A stretch of DNA of 21,234 nucleotides from an uncultured Chloroflexota bacterium. GTDB taxonomy: Bacteria; Chloroflexota; Dehalococcoidia; Dehalococcoidales; RBG-16-60-22. The notes below the pieces were generated by a model, which was not told the origin of the DNA, searched no databases, and worked only from the letters and a program-made list of their open reading frames with translations. Within the stretch, counting starts at the first letter, position 1. The number at the start of each line of letters is the position of its first letter. The translations under genes were made by a program, and so were the position numbers. Positions 6,607-14,223 of the stretch are shown piece after piece. The stretch is taken from positions 1 to 21,234 of the forward strand of contig CAIWTG010000255.1 of the NCBI GenBank assembly GCA_903915565.1, in the 5' to 3' direction.

Positions 6607-8595
6607 ATGAAAGAAATTAACAACGTCGCGGTTATTGGGGCGGGGGCGATGGGCGCGCAAATCGCCGCTCTGGCGGCGGAAGCCGGCTATAACGTTAAGG
6701 TGCGCGACATCGAGCAGAAGTACCTGGATAAAGGAAAACAAACTATCCTCGATATGTACGATAAACGCATCAGCCGCAACCGGCTGACGGAAGACGAGAA
6801 AAAGAAGTTCATGGGTAAGCTGACCTTTCTCGTTGACCTCAAAGAAGCCGTCCAGGATGCCGATATCGTTATCGAAGCCGTGCCGGAAATCATGGACCTA
6901 AAAAAGAGCGTCCTTAAAGAAATTACGTCCTACTGCCCCAAGGATTGCGTTTTCGCCACCAATACCTCCTCCCTTAGCATCGCCGAGATGTCCACTGCCG
7001 CCAAACGGCCGGAAATGGTCGTCGGCACGCACTATTTTAACCCACCCTCCCGTATGAGTCTTTTGGAAATTATCAAAGGCGAAAAGACCAGCCAAGAAGC
7101 CATTGACGTCGCTACCAAGGCCGCCAAAGCTATGGGACGCGACGTTGTCTACTGCAAAGACATACCCGGCTTCATCGCCAACCGCATCTTTTGCAATATG
7201 TCCAACGAGGCCGACTGGGCGCTGGCTAACGGTGAGGTTTCTAGCCCCTTTGAAGTTGATTCCGCCATTAAGTATAAGCTCGGTCTGCCGATGGGTATGT
7301 TAGAGTTGCAGGATACGCTAGGAGGCGGCTCGATAGACACCCAGTTCCACGTCATGGAATACTTCGGCGAGACGATGGGTAAGAGCTATGGCCCCGCCCC
7401 CGTTTTGACTAAACTTTTTAAAGAGAAGAATTGGGGCAAGAAAACCGGTAAAGGTTATTACGACTGGTCCGGCGGCAAAGCCAATGAACTGCCGATGAAC
7501 GCCGGCGCCAACTTCGACCCCATCCGAGTGCTGGCGACAGCCGTCAACGAAGCTGCCAAATTAGTCGAGATGGACGCTACTACCAAAGAAGAAATTGATA
7601 CCGCCGTGCTGCTCGGTTTGAACTATCCGCGCGGCATCCTACGCATGGCAGACAGCGCCGGGCTGGACGTTATCGTTAACGAAATGAACCGGCTTTATGA
7701 AAAATACAATCACGAAGATAGATATAAGGCTTCCACCGTCCTGACCAAGCTCGTCAAACAGGGCAAACTGGGCAGGAAAACCGGCGAGGGCTTTTATTCC
7801 TACGGCCTCGGCGAATATGAAGCCATAAAAGTTGAAGTCAATAAAGAAAAGAAAGTCGCCCGGCTGATTTTGAACCGCCCGAGCAAAGCCAACGCCTTCC
7901 ACGCCGACATGATGGCGGAGCTTAATAAAGCTTTAGGTGAACTGGAAAAGAACGCCGATGTCCAGTGCGTCGTTATCACCGGCGCGGGGGCTAATTTTTG
8001 CGGCGGAGCGGACGTTGGCGCTTTTGCCAGTGGCAGGGTTGACGACGCTTTTAACTTCAGTGAAGCGCCGCATGAGGTATTCACCAAAATAGAAACCCTA
8101 GCTAAACCCGTCATTGCTGCTATCAACGGCCCGGCGATGGGCGGCGGACTTGAGCTGGCTCTGGCCTGCGATATCAGAATTATGAACAAATCCGCCCAGT
8201 TACGCCTGCCGGAAATAACTCTTGGACTTTTCCCCGGCGCCGGCGCCACACAGCGCCTTGGGCGTTTAATCGGGTGGGCGCGAGCTAAAGAAATGATTTT
8301 ACTCGCCGACCCGGTCATGGCGGACAAGGCTTTAGATTGGGGTCTGGTGAATATCGTCGCCGAACCCAAAGAATTCAATAAAGCGGTAGATGCCATCGCT
8401 GAAAAACTGGCGGCTGGCCCGCCAATCACCCAGAAGATGGTCAAGGGGTTGTTCTACTACGGCGCGCAGGCCGACCAGCGGACGGCGCTTTACCTGGAGG
8501 CGGCGGCTTCCGGCGATATCGCCCTGACCAAAGACCTTAACGAGGGCATCACCGCCATGAACTACCGCCGGAATCCCAAGTTCACCGGGAAATAG
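6607..8595 (+). CDS. 3-hydroxyacyl-CoA dehydrogenase / enoyl-CoA hydratase fusion
   Basis: 662 residues that carry two consecutive beta-oxidation steps. The NAD-binding Rossmann domain opens with VIGAGAMG (residues 9-16). The HAD dyad is His142 (THYFNP) and Glu154 (LLEII). A first HAD C-terminal domain begins at IPGFIANRIF and a second runs over about residues 300-400, ending GKLGRKTGEGFYSY. The crotonase domain fills about residues 405-662, with oxyanion-hole glycines in GPAMGGG and both catalytic glutamates, Glu516 and Glu536, 20 apart as in mammalian hydratase. The order HAD then ECH is the reverse of FadB and matches archaeal bifunctional crotonyl-CoA hydratase/3-hydroxybutyryl-CoA dehydrogenases. 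GGGAGG precedes ATG 6607. It needs no separate hydratase, and none is found nearby. The direction (degradation or synthesis) cannot be read from the sequence. Confidence 0.93.
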   Translation: MKEINNVAVIGAGAMGAQIAALAAEAGYNVKVRDIEQKYLDKGKQTILDMYDKRISRNRLTEDEKKKFMGKLTFLVDLKEAVQDADIVIEAVPEIMDLKKSVLKEITSYCPKDCVFATNTSSLSIAEMSTAAKRPEMVVGTHYFNPPSRMSLLEIIKGEKTSQEAIDVATKAAKAMGRDVVYCKDIPGFIANRIFCNMSNEADWALANGEVSSPFEVDSAIKYKLGLPMGMLELQDTLGGGSIDTQFHVMEYFGETMGKSYGPAPVLTKLFKEKNWGKKTGKGYYDWSGGKANELPMNAGANFDPIRVLATAVNEAAKLVEMDATTKEEIDTAVLLGLNYPRGILRMADSAGLDVIVNEMNRLYEKYNHEDRYKASTVLTKLVKQGKLGRKTGEGFYSYGLGEYEAIKVEVNKEKKVARLILNRPSKANAFHADMMAELNKALGELEKNADVQCVVITGAGANFCGGADVGAFASGRVDDAFNFSEAPHEVFTKIETLAKPVIAAINGPAMGGGLELALACDIRIMNKSAQLRLPEITLGLFPGAGATQRLGRLIGWARAKEMILLADPVMADKALDWGLVNIVAEPKEFNKAVDAIAEKLAAGPPITQKMVKGLFYYGAQADQRTALYLEAAASGDIALTKDLNEGITAMNYRRNPKFTGK

Positions 8596-8602
8596 CTTAA
8601 TC

Positions 8603-8686
8603 GTCATTGCGAGCGAAGCGTGGCAATCCCCATGAACGGTTAAGTAAAAGATAGAGATTGCCACGGGCTATCGCCCTCGCAATGAC
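8603..8686. repeat. REP-like palindromic element
   Basis: GTCATTGCGAG (8603-8613) pairs with CTCGCAATGAC (8676-8686), and CGTGGCAATC (8619-8628) with GATTGCCACG (8656-8665). Between them on the right is a small GGGC-TATC-GCCC hairpin. This is the widespread GTCATTGCGAGCGAAG...GCAATC type of interspersed palindrome seen in many bacterial genomes, thought to be mobilised in trans by REP-associated (RAYT/Y1) transposases. No transposase is in the window. It fills most of the 112-base gap between the HAD-ECH and acyl-CoA dehydrogenase genes. As RNA it would fold into a long stem that could end or stabilise the transcript. Confidence 0.8.
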
Positions 8687-8707
8687 AAGAAAAAATAGGA
8701 GTAATCA

Positions 8708-9886
8708 TTGGACTTTAGGTTTTCTCTAGAAGAAGAGAACTTCCGTCAAGAAGTAGCGGTCTTTTTGGAAAAGGAAGGCCCAAAGGAATGGCAGAAGAAG
8801 AAAGTCAGCTTCTTCGATATGTCCGGCCAGGAAAACTGGATAGCTATCCATCGGGAGATGTCGCAAAAACTGGGAGCTAAAGGGTGGCTATCGTTGCACT
8901 GGCCAAAGGAATACGGAGGCCAGGGGTTATCCCCATTTTATCGGTTGATTCTCCGAGAAGAACTGGCTAAATATCACTGTCCGGGTTATCATTCGCTATC
9001 AGTGGATTTCGTAGCTCCTGCCATCCTGCTTAAAGGTTCAGATGAACTGAAGAAACGTTTTCTTCCCGGGATTGCTTCGGGCGAGGTCATGTGGTGTGAG
9101 GGTTTGAGCGAACCCGGACACGGTTCCGACCTCGCAGCTATCGAGAGCTTCGCTAAACAGGACGGCGAGTCCTATGTTGTGAACGGACAGAAAATCTGGA
9201 CCACCTACGCTCATTTCGCAGATTGGATGTTTCTGTTGGCACGGACCGACCGGCAGGCACAGCCCAATTACCGCGGACTTACTTTTTTCCTGGTTGACAT
9301 GCACACCCCGGGGATAACGGTAAACCCGATTATTAACATGGCCGGTCATTACGATTTTAATGAAGTGTTTTTCGATGACGTACGTATACCCAAAGAAAAT
9401 ATCGTGGATAGCATAAATCGGGGCTGGTATGTGGCCATGGCTTTACTGGACTTTGAACGCACGTCAGACCTGGGTTATGCCATTGCCGGGACGTTGCTAA
9501 ATGATATTGTGGAATGCGCTCGAGAAAGAGATATCCTGGATGCCCAGAACCAAATCCGGATGGCAGAATTAGTCGTTGAATGTGAAGTCGCTCGTCTCAC
9601 CCATTATCATGTAACCTGGATGCAGGCTCAAGGAAAAGGTACCACCTATGAAGCTGCCGCCTGTAAACTACTTGGTTTTGAATCCATTCAACATGTAGCT
9701 GAATTCGGGCTGAAGGTCTTTAAACAGTTTGGACTCTTGTCTGACAAATCTTCCCTGGCGCCTTTATACGGACGAATATCTTCCTGCTATTTACGTTCAT
9801 TCGGCCATAGTATGGAAGCCGGTACTTCAGAAATCGATCGTGATGTTATCGCCCAAAGAGGTTTGGGCTTACCGCGTTTACGCTAA
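8708..9886 (+). CDS. Acyl-CoA dehydrogenase, likely catalytic subunit of a heteromeric pair
   Basis: 392 residues, full length for an acyl-CoA dehydrogenase. The FAD-binding middle domain shows WCEGLSEPGHGSDLA and NGQKIWTTYAHFADW; the C-terminus ends GTSEIDRDVIAQRGLGLPR. The catalytic Glu of medium-chain enzymes (E in YEGT) is replaced: the sequence is MEAGT, with Ala371 at that place. Glu250 in LLDFERTS lies where isovaleryl-type and actinobacterial alpha2beta2 enzymes keep their base, so it is the probable catalytic residue (inference). The start is TTG 8708, with TAGGAG 6 bases upstream and no better in-frame ATG. It introduces a double bond next to the CoA ester and passes electrons to ETF; no ETF genes are in the window. 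The second subunit follows after 17 bases. Confidence 0.9.
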   Translation: MDFRFSLEEENFRQEVAVFLEKEGPKEWQKKKVSFFDMSGQENWIAIHREMSQKLGAKGWLSLHWPKEYGGQGLSPFYRLILREELAKYHCPGYHSLSVDFVAPAILLKGSDELKKRFLPGIASGEVMWCEGLSEPGHGSDLAAIESFAKQDGESYVVNGQKIWTTYAHFADWMFLLARTDRQAQPNYRGLTFFLVDMHTPGITVNPIINMAGHYDFNEVFFDDVRIPKENIVDSINRGWYVAMALLDFERTSDLGYAIAGTLLNDIVECARERDILDAQNQIRMAELVVECEVARLTHYHVTWMQAQGKGTTYEAAACKLLGFESIQHVAEFGLKVFKQFGLLSDKSSLAPLYGRISSCYLRSFGHSMEAGTSEIDRDVIAQRGLGLPRLR

Positions 9887-9903
9887 ATTAGCGGAGGCTT
9901 ATT

Positions 9904-11013
9904 TTGGATTTCGGCCTGAACGAACAACAGGAAATGATGCAGACGCTGGCCAAGGACTTTCTCGCCGCTGAATACACGGATAAAGTCCTTAAAGCGATGG
10001 TCAAAGACGACCTTGGCTGTACGCCGGAAATCTGGGACAAGATAGCGGGGATGAACTTGCTGGGATTGTCTTTGCCGGAAAAATACGGCGGCGTCGGCGA
10101 CTTTCTTGATTTAACCGTGGTGCTGGAAGAAATGGGGAGGGTCTGCTTCCTCGGTCCTTATTTTTCTACAGTAGTGCTGAGCGCTTCATTGATTATGGAT
10201 GCCGGCAGCGAGGAACAGAAAAAGCAGTATCTACCCACCATCGCTGAAGGTAAAATTCTCGTTACCTTAGCCTTGAGTGAAACCAGTGATAACTACACCG
10301 CCGACGACATCAAGCTTAAGGCCGTCGCCAAAGGCGATTCATATATTCTAAACGGCACCAAAATTTTCGTGCCCGACGCAAGAGCCGCCAACTATGTTAT
10401 TGTCGCCGCCAGGACGGGAAAGGGCGTAACGCTATTTATAGTTGACATAAATACTTCGGGTATAACCGTTAACACATATCAAACCGTCGCCGGAGATAAG
10501 CAGGGCGAGATTATCTTTAAGGACGTAAAAATCTCGGCGAAAGATATACTGGGGGAGGTTAATCAAGGGTGGAGCTATATTGAAAAAGTCTTAAGAAAAG
10601 CCAATATCGCCCGCTGCGCCGAGATGGTTGGCATGGCGGAGCAGGCTTTAAAACTGACGCTGGACTACGCTAAAGAAAGAATCGCCTTCGGGCATCCTAT
10701 CGGCGCTTTCCAGAGCATCCAGCACCGCTGCGCCGATATGAAGATGGATATTGACGGATCGCGGTTCATAACCTATCAGTCAGCCTGGAAAATCAACGAG
10801 GGAATCGACACGGAAAAAGATGTCGCCATAGCTAAAGCCTTCGTCAGCCAGGCGTGCCAGCGTGTGATGCACTCCGCCCATCAGGTTCACGGCGCCATCG
10901 GCTTTACCGAGGACCATATCCTCCATTACTATACCAAGCGCGCCCGCGCTTACGAGTTTTCCTTCGGTGGGGCGGATACACAGCTGGAAAAGATTGCGGC
11001 GCTGTACCGTTAA
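9904..11013 (+). CDS. Acyl-CoA dehydrogenase, likely non-catalytic partner subunit
   Basis: 369 residues of the acyl-CoA dehydrogenase fold: an N-terminal helical domain with LPEKYGGVGDFLDLTVVLEEMGR, a middle beta domain with LALSETSDNYTADDIK and NGTKIFVPDA, and a C-terminal helical domain with AFGHPIGAFQSIQHRCADM. Neither usual catalytic glutamate is visible: the helix-G position reads VLRKANIARC, and the C-terminus ends FSFGGADTQLEKIAALYR instead of YEGT. This matches the partner chains of heteromeric alpha2beta2 enzymes such as ChsE4-ChsE5 and FadE pairs. The start is TTG 9904 with GCGGAGG upstream; the gap to the previous gene is 17 bases, so the two are cotranscribed. It could instead be an independent dehydrogenase with an unrecognised base. 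Confidence 0.87.
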   Translation: MDFGLNEQQEMMQTLAKDFLAAEYTDKVLKAMVKDDLGCTPEIWDKIAGMNLLGLSLPEKYGGVGDFLDLTVVLEEMGRVCFLGPYFSTVVLSASLIMDAGSEEQKKQYLPTIAEGKILVTLALSETSDNYTADDIKLKAVAKGDSYILNGTKIFVPDARAANYVIVAARTGKGVTLFIVDINTSGITVNTYQTVAGDKQGEIIFKDVKISAKDILGEVNQGWSYIEKVLRKANIARCAEMVGMAEQALKLTLDYAKERIAFGHPIGAFQSIQHRCADMKMDIDGSRFITYQSAWKINEGIDTEKDVAIAKAFVSQACQRVMHSAHQVHGAIGFTEDHILHYYTKRARAYEFSFGGADTQLEKIAALYR

Positions 11014-11017
11014 GCTT

Positions 11018-11152
11018 ATGAGAATTGATAGAAATACCGGTCAAACCTATCAAAGTTTTTGGGATTGGCTGCGGCGCGGCCATCTTCTCTGGATAATCGT
11101 TATATTCTTCGCTTATGGCTGGTATCTCGGCGCTACCGACCAAGTGAAATAG
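11018..11152 (+). CDS. Small single-span membrane protein
   Basis: A 44-residue frame beginning ATG 11018, only 4 bases after the preceding stop. A polar N-terminus (MRIDRNTGQTYQSFWDWLRRGH) is followed by one hydrophobic span, LLWIIVIFFAYGWYLG, and a short tail. The positive charges before the span predict the N-terminus inside. No clear ribosome site is seen, so translation may be coupled to the acyl-CoA dehydrogenase. A longer form from 10967 would overlap that gene and is less likely. Family not recognised. Its place between an acyl-CoA dehydrogenase and a redox activator could mean a membrane tether for one of them (speculative), or it may be a chance frame. Confidence 0.45.
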   Translation: MRIDRNTGQTYQSFWDWLRRGHLLWIIVIFFAYGWYLGATDQVK

Positions 11153-11196
11153 CTTCACCTATGAAATTCCCAGACTATATGATAAGATTTTAATCA

Positions 11197-13140
11197 ATGG
11201 CTACCCCGAACAAATATACAATCGTTTTTCAACCATCCGGCTTACGCGGCAAAGTTGAACAAGGGTCGTCCATACTTGATGCGGCGAGGCAGCTTGGCGT
11301 TAGCCTGGAAAGCGTTTGCGGCGGTAAAGGCGCCTGTGGCAAGTGCAAGGTCAGAATCGAAGAAGGGGATTACCGCAAGTACGGCATTCAATCTTCGGTC
11401 AAAGCAACCACCACCAGGGACGAAGTCAACGCCAAATTCATAAAACCGCAGCAACTAAAACAGAACTACCGCCTTGCCTGCCAGACAAAAATCCACGGCG
11501 ATGTGGTGGTCTTTGTACCGGAAGAAAGCCGCAAAGGGATTCAGGTGGTGCGCAAAGAAGCTACCGACCGTAAAATAAAGCTAAATCCGGCTGTTAGGAA
11601 ATATTACATCGAGTTAAAATCCGCAACACTGGATGACACGACCGGCGACTTTGAACGTCTGACCGAGGCGTTAAAAAGTAAATATAAGCTCGACGGTTTA
11701 ACCATTGATTATCCTGTACTGTTAAAACTGCAAAACACCGTCCGTAAAGGCAGCTGGAAAGTTACCGTATCCGTGTGGCAAAACCGCGAAATCGTTGATG
11801 TGGAAGCGGGCGAGGTTAAAGTCGGCTACGGCCTGGCAGTAGATATCGGCACGACCACGGTCGCTGGATATTTATGCGACTTGACCACTGGCAAAGTGCT
11901 GGCTACCGAAGCTATGATGAATCCGCAAGTCGCCTATGGCGAGGACGTGATGTCCCGCATCGGCTTTGCGTCCAAGGAAAAGGACGGACTGAAAAAGCTG
12001 AACGACGCCATCATCAAGGGGTTAAACCAGATTATCCGCGAAATTACCAAAAAATCGGGCATCAAACCGGCGAACATTATCGATATGGTAGCGGTCGGTA
12101 ATACCTGTATTCATCATTTATTTTTAAAGATAGACCCTCGTTATCTTGGCATTGCGCCCTTCCCTCCAGCTATCCATCACTCGGTAAACGTCAAGGCTCG
12201 CGATATGGGGCTGAAAATCGGGGAGGGAGCTTACGTCCACGTCCTCCCCAACGAGGCGGGATTCGTCGGGGCGGATAACGTGGGTGTGCTGATTGCCGAA
12301 GAGCCTTATAACCAGGACAAAATACTGCTGATTATCGACATAGGCACCAACGGCGAGCTTATTCTGGGCAACCGCAAGCGCCTGATGTCTTCCTCCTGCG
12401 CCACCGGTCCCGCTTTCGAGGGCGCGGAAATCCGCCACGGTATGCGGGCGGCAGCGGGCGCGATAGAAAAACTGAAGATTGACCGGCAGACATACGAGGT
12501 CCAGTTCAAAGTCATCGGCAACGATAAATGGAACACGGAAGATAAGAATATCGGTGCGCGGGGGATTTGCGGGTCGGGGATATTCGACGCCGCGGCCCAG
12601 ATGTTCCTCGCCGGGTTGATTGATAAAAGCGGGCGTTTTAACATGAAATTGGAATCGTCCCGTCTCCGCTACGATGAAGGCGGCATGGCGGAATTCGTTA
12701 TCGCCTGGGCGAAGGAAACCGCCATCGACCACGACATTGTCATCTGCCAGAAGGACATCCGTGCAGTACAGCTCGCCAAAGCCGCCATGTACTCCGGTTC
12801 CAAGATAATGATGAATAAAATGGGTGTCAGCAAGATCGATAAAGTGATTCTGGCGGGCGCCTTCGGCACCTATATCGATAAAGCCTCGGCGGCGGCAATC
12901 GGGCTTTTCCCAGATTGCGGCATGGGCTGTGTGCAGGCGGTGGGCAATGCCGCCGGCGACGGCGCGCGTATCGCTTTGCTCAATAAGGACAAAAGAGATG
13001 AGGCCGACTACTGGGCGCGGCGCGTGGAGTATATCGAACTGACGCTGGAGCCTGATTTTAACAAGATATTCACCAAAGCGCTGGCATTCCCTCACGCCGA
13101 GGATAAATTTCCCAGCCTTGAGGGCATCCTGCCCAAATAA
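11197..13140 (+). CDS. Corrinoid-protein reductive activator (2Fe-2S ferredoxin + ASKHA ATPase, DUF4445)
   Basis: 647 residues in the layout of RACE/RACo proteins. The N-terminal 2Fe-2S domain has Cys41, Cys47, Cys50 and Cys95 (CGGKGACGKC ... LACQ). A linker domain covers about residues 105-205. The ASKHA domain has phosphate-1 AVDIGTTTVAG, phosphate-2 IIDIGTNGEL and an adenosine-loop region VILAGAFGTYIDKASA. These proteins use ATP to drive one-electron reduction of inactive Co(II) corrinoids to Co(I), so that methyltransferases or CoFeSP can work. No corrinoid protein or methyltransferase lies in the window, so its client is encoded elsewhere. The start has no strong ribosome site, but the next codons fit the family N-terminus. 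Some DUF4445 homologues lack known clients. Confidence 0.9.
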   Translation: MATPNKYTIVFQPSGLRGKVEQGSSILDAARQLGVSLESVCGGKGACGKCKVRIEEGDYRKYGIQSSVKATTTRDEVNAKFIKPQQLKQNYRLACQTKIHGDVVVFVPEESRKGIQVVRKEATDRKIKLNPAVRKYYIELKSATLDDTTGDFERLTEALKSKYKLDGLTIDYPVLLKLQNTVRKGSWKVTVSVWQNREIVDVEAGEVKVGYGLAVDIGTTTVAGYLCDLTTGKVLATEAMMNPQVAYGEDVMSRIGFASKEKDGLKKLNDAIIKGLNQIIREITKKSGIKPANIIDMVAVGNTCIHHLFLKIDPRYLGIAPFPPAIHHSVNVKARDMGLKIGEGAYVHVLPNEAGFVGADNVGVLIAEEPYNQDKILLIIDIGTNGELILGNRKRLMSSSCATGPAFEGAEIRHGMRAAAGAIEKLKIDRQTYEVQFKVIGNDKWNTEDKNIGARGICGSGIFDAAAQMFLAGLIDKSGRFNMKLESSRLRYDEGGMAEFVIAWAKETAIDHDIVICQKDIRAVQLAKAAMYSGSKIMMNKMGVSKIDKVILAGAFGTYIDKASAAAIGLFPDCGMGCVQAVGNAAGDGARIALLNKDKRDEADYWARRVEYIELTLEPDFNKIFTKALAFPHAEDKFPSLEGILPK

Positions 13141-13182
13141 ATGTGATTTTAGTTACATCGATTCACCGTTAAGCGGTATATA

Positions 13183-13195
13183 TTGATATTATCAA
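13183..13195. promoter_or_regulatory. 13-base perfect palindrome abutting a start codon
   Basis: TTGATA-T-TATCAA ends 2 bases before ATG 13197. No Shine-Dalgarno is visible there, and the region is AT-rich (TATATATTGATATTATC), so it may contain a -10 element, an operator, or a small RNA stem that hides the start. With such short A/T-rich arms it may be accidental. Confidence 0.25.
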
Positions 13196-13196
13196 C

Positions 13197-14177
13197 ATGG
13201 ATAAGAGAACTATCGAAACATCCCTCGACGAACTGAAAAAATGCCACGCTGAAACCGCCCAAAAGCTTAGTTGGTCTTCTCCGTTTATTTTGCCGGAGTG
13301 GCTGGAAGTCTGGTGGCGGGTATTCGGTTCAGACTTTAAGCCTTATATCAGCGAGATTTTTATAGCTGATGAAATCATCGGCGTTGCCCCGTTAATGGTA
13401 AAAAACGGGACCGCTTATTTCCTGGGCGGCACCGACGTCTGCGACTACCAGGACTTTATTATTGCCGCTGGTAGAGAAAACAACTTTTTTGACATTTTAT
13501 GCAACGATATGAAACGAAACAACATTGACAGGCTCGACCTTAAACACGTTAGGCCGGATTCCATGGTCATACAGCATCTTTTACCTTTTACTGAAAGTCA
13601 AAAATTTAAAGTCATCACCGATAAAGAAGCCGTGTCTTTCGAGATGGACCTACCGGCGTCTTTTGAGGAATATTTAAATTCACTCTCAACCAAACAACGC
13701 CACGAAGTCCGCCGTAAAATGCGTCGGCTCACGGAAGAAGGGAAAATCGTCTATCGTTTCGTTGAAAGAGGCGAAGAACTGGCAGCTGCTCTGGAGATTT
13801 TCTATAAAATGTTCGTCGAAAGCCGCCAGGATAAAGCCGAATTTCTAACGGAACAAATGAAGCAGTATTTTCAACTATTGACGGATACCATGGCGGATAT
13901 CGGTTTGCTTAAAATGGGCATACTGGAACTTGATGAAAAACCCATCGCAGCAATTATGTGTTTCGACTACAACGACTGCATTTATCTCTACAATAGCGGT
14001 TACGACCCGCAATACGTCGGGTTAAGCGCCGGGCTGTTGAGCAAGGTCTACGCTATTAAGGACAGCATCGGAAAAGGCAAAAAGCGCTTCGACTTCCTCA
14101 AGGGCGCCGAGCCTTACAAGGAGCATCTGGGCGGCAAGGAAGTGCCGCTGTACCGTTGCCAAATAGCTATCACCTAG
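13197..14177 (+). CDS. BioF2/FemAB-like acyltransferase (GNAT fold)
   Basis: 326 residues. The N-terminal half has the SSPFILPEWLEVWWRVFG and PLMVKNGTAYFLGGTDVCDYQDFI segments of the CelD/BioF2 group. The second half has the signature basic helix LSTKQRHEVRRKMRRL, then the GNAT core LLKMGILELDEKPIAAIM and CIYLYNSGYDPQY, ending RFDFLKGAEPYKEHLG. Relatives transfer acyl or aminoacyl groups during polysaccharide, cell-wall or lipid modification; donor and acceptor are unknown here. No Shine-Dalgarno is visible, and a palindrome sits just before the ATG. It lies 46 bases before the glycosyltransferase and probably belongs with the next two genes. A role like MshD (acetylation) is possible but the fold group differs. 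Confidence 0.75.
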   Translation: MDKRTIETSLDELKKCHAETAQKLSWSSPFILPEWLEVWWRVFGSDFKPYISEIFIADEIIGVAPLMVKNGTAYFLGGTDVCDYQDFIIAAGRENNFFDILCNDMKRNNIDRLDLKHVRPDSMVIQHLLPFTESQKFKVITDKEAVSFEMDLPASFEEYLNSLSTKQRHEVRRKMRRLTEEGKIVYRFVERGEELAAALEIFYKMFVESRQDKAEFLTEQMKQYFQLLTDTMADIGLLKMGILELDEKPIAAIMCFDYNDCIYLYNSGYDPQYVGLSAGLLSKVYAIKDSIGKGKKRFDFLKGAEPYKEHLGGKEVPLYRCQIAIT

Positions 14178-14223
14178 TATAGAATAAAAATATAACAAGA
14201 TATAACGGAATACGGAGAATACA

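Noticed and set aside
7800..8444. A 214-residue minus-strand frame opposite the crotonase domain
   Set aside because: Antisense shadow rich in Ala, Ser and Pro with no motif; the plus strand has both hydratase glutamates intact.
8603..8686. The nested palindrome as a CRISPR repeat or tRNA-like structure
   Set aside because: There is a single copy with no spacers, and the arms do not form a cloverleaf or carry conserved tRNA bases.
12124..13095. A 323-residue open frame on the minus strand, opposite the corrinoid activator gene
   Set aside because: It lies fully antisense to a gene with clear family motifs, shows no recognisable domain and has no ribosome site; it reflects the GC-rich third positions of the real gene.
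13141..13158. ATGTGATTTTAGTTACAT as a CRP-like site or terminator stem
   Set aside because: Only a 6-base imperfect stem, no T-run, poor match to the CRP consensus; too weak to report as a feature.
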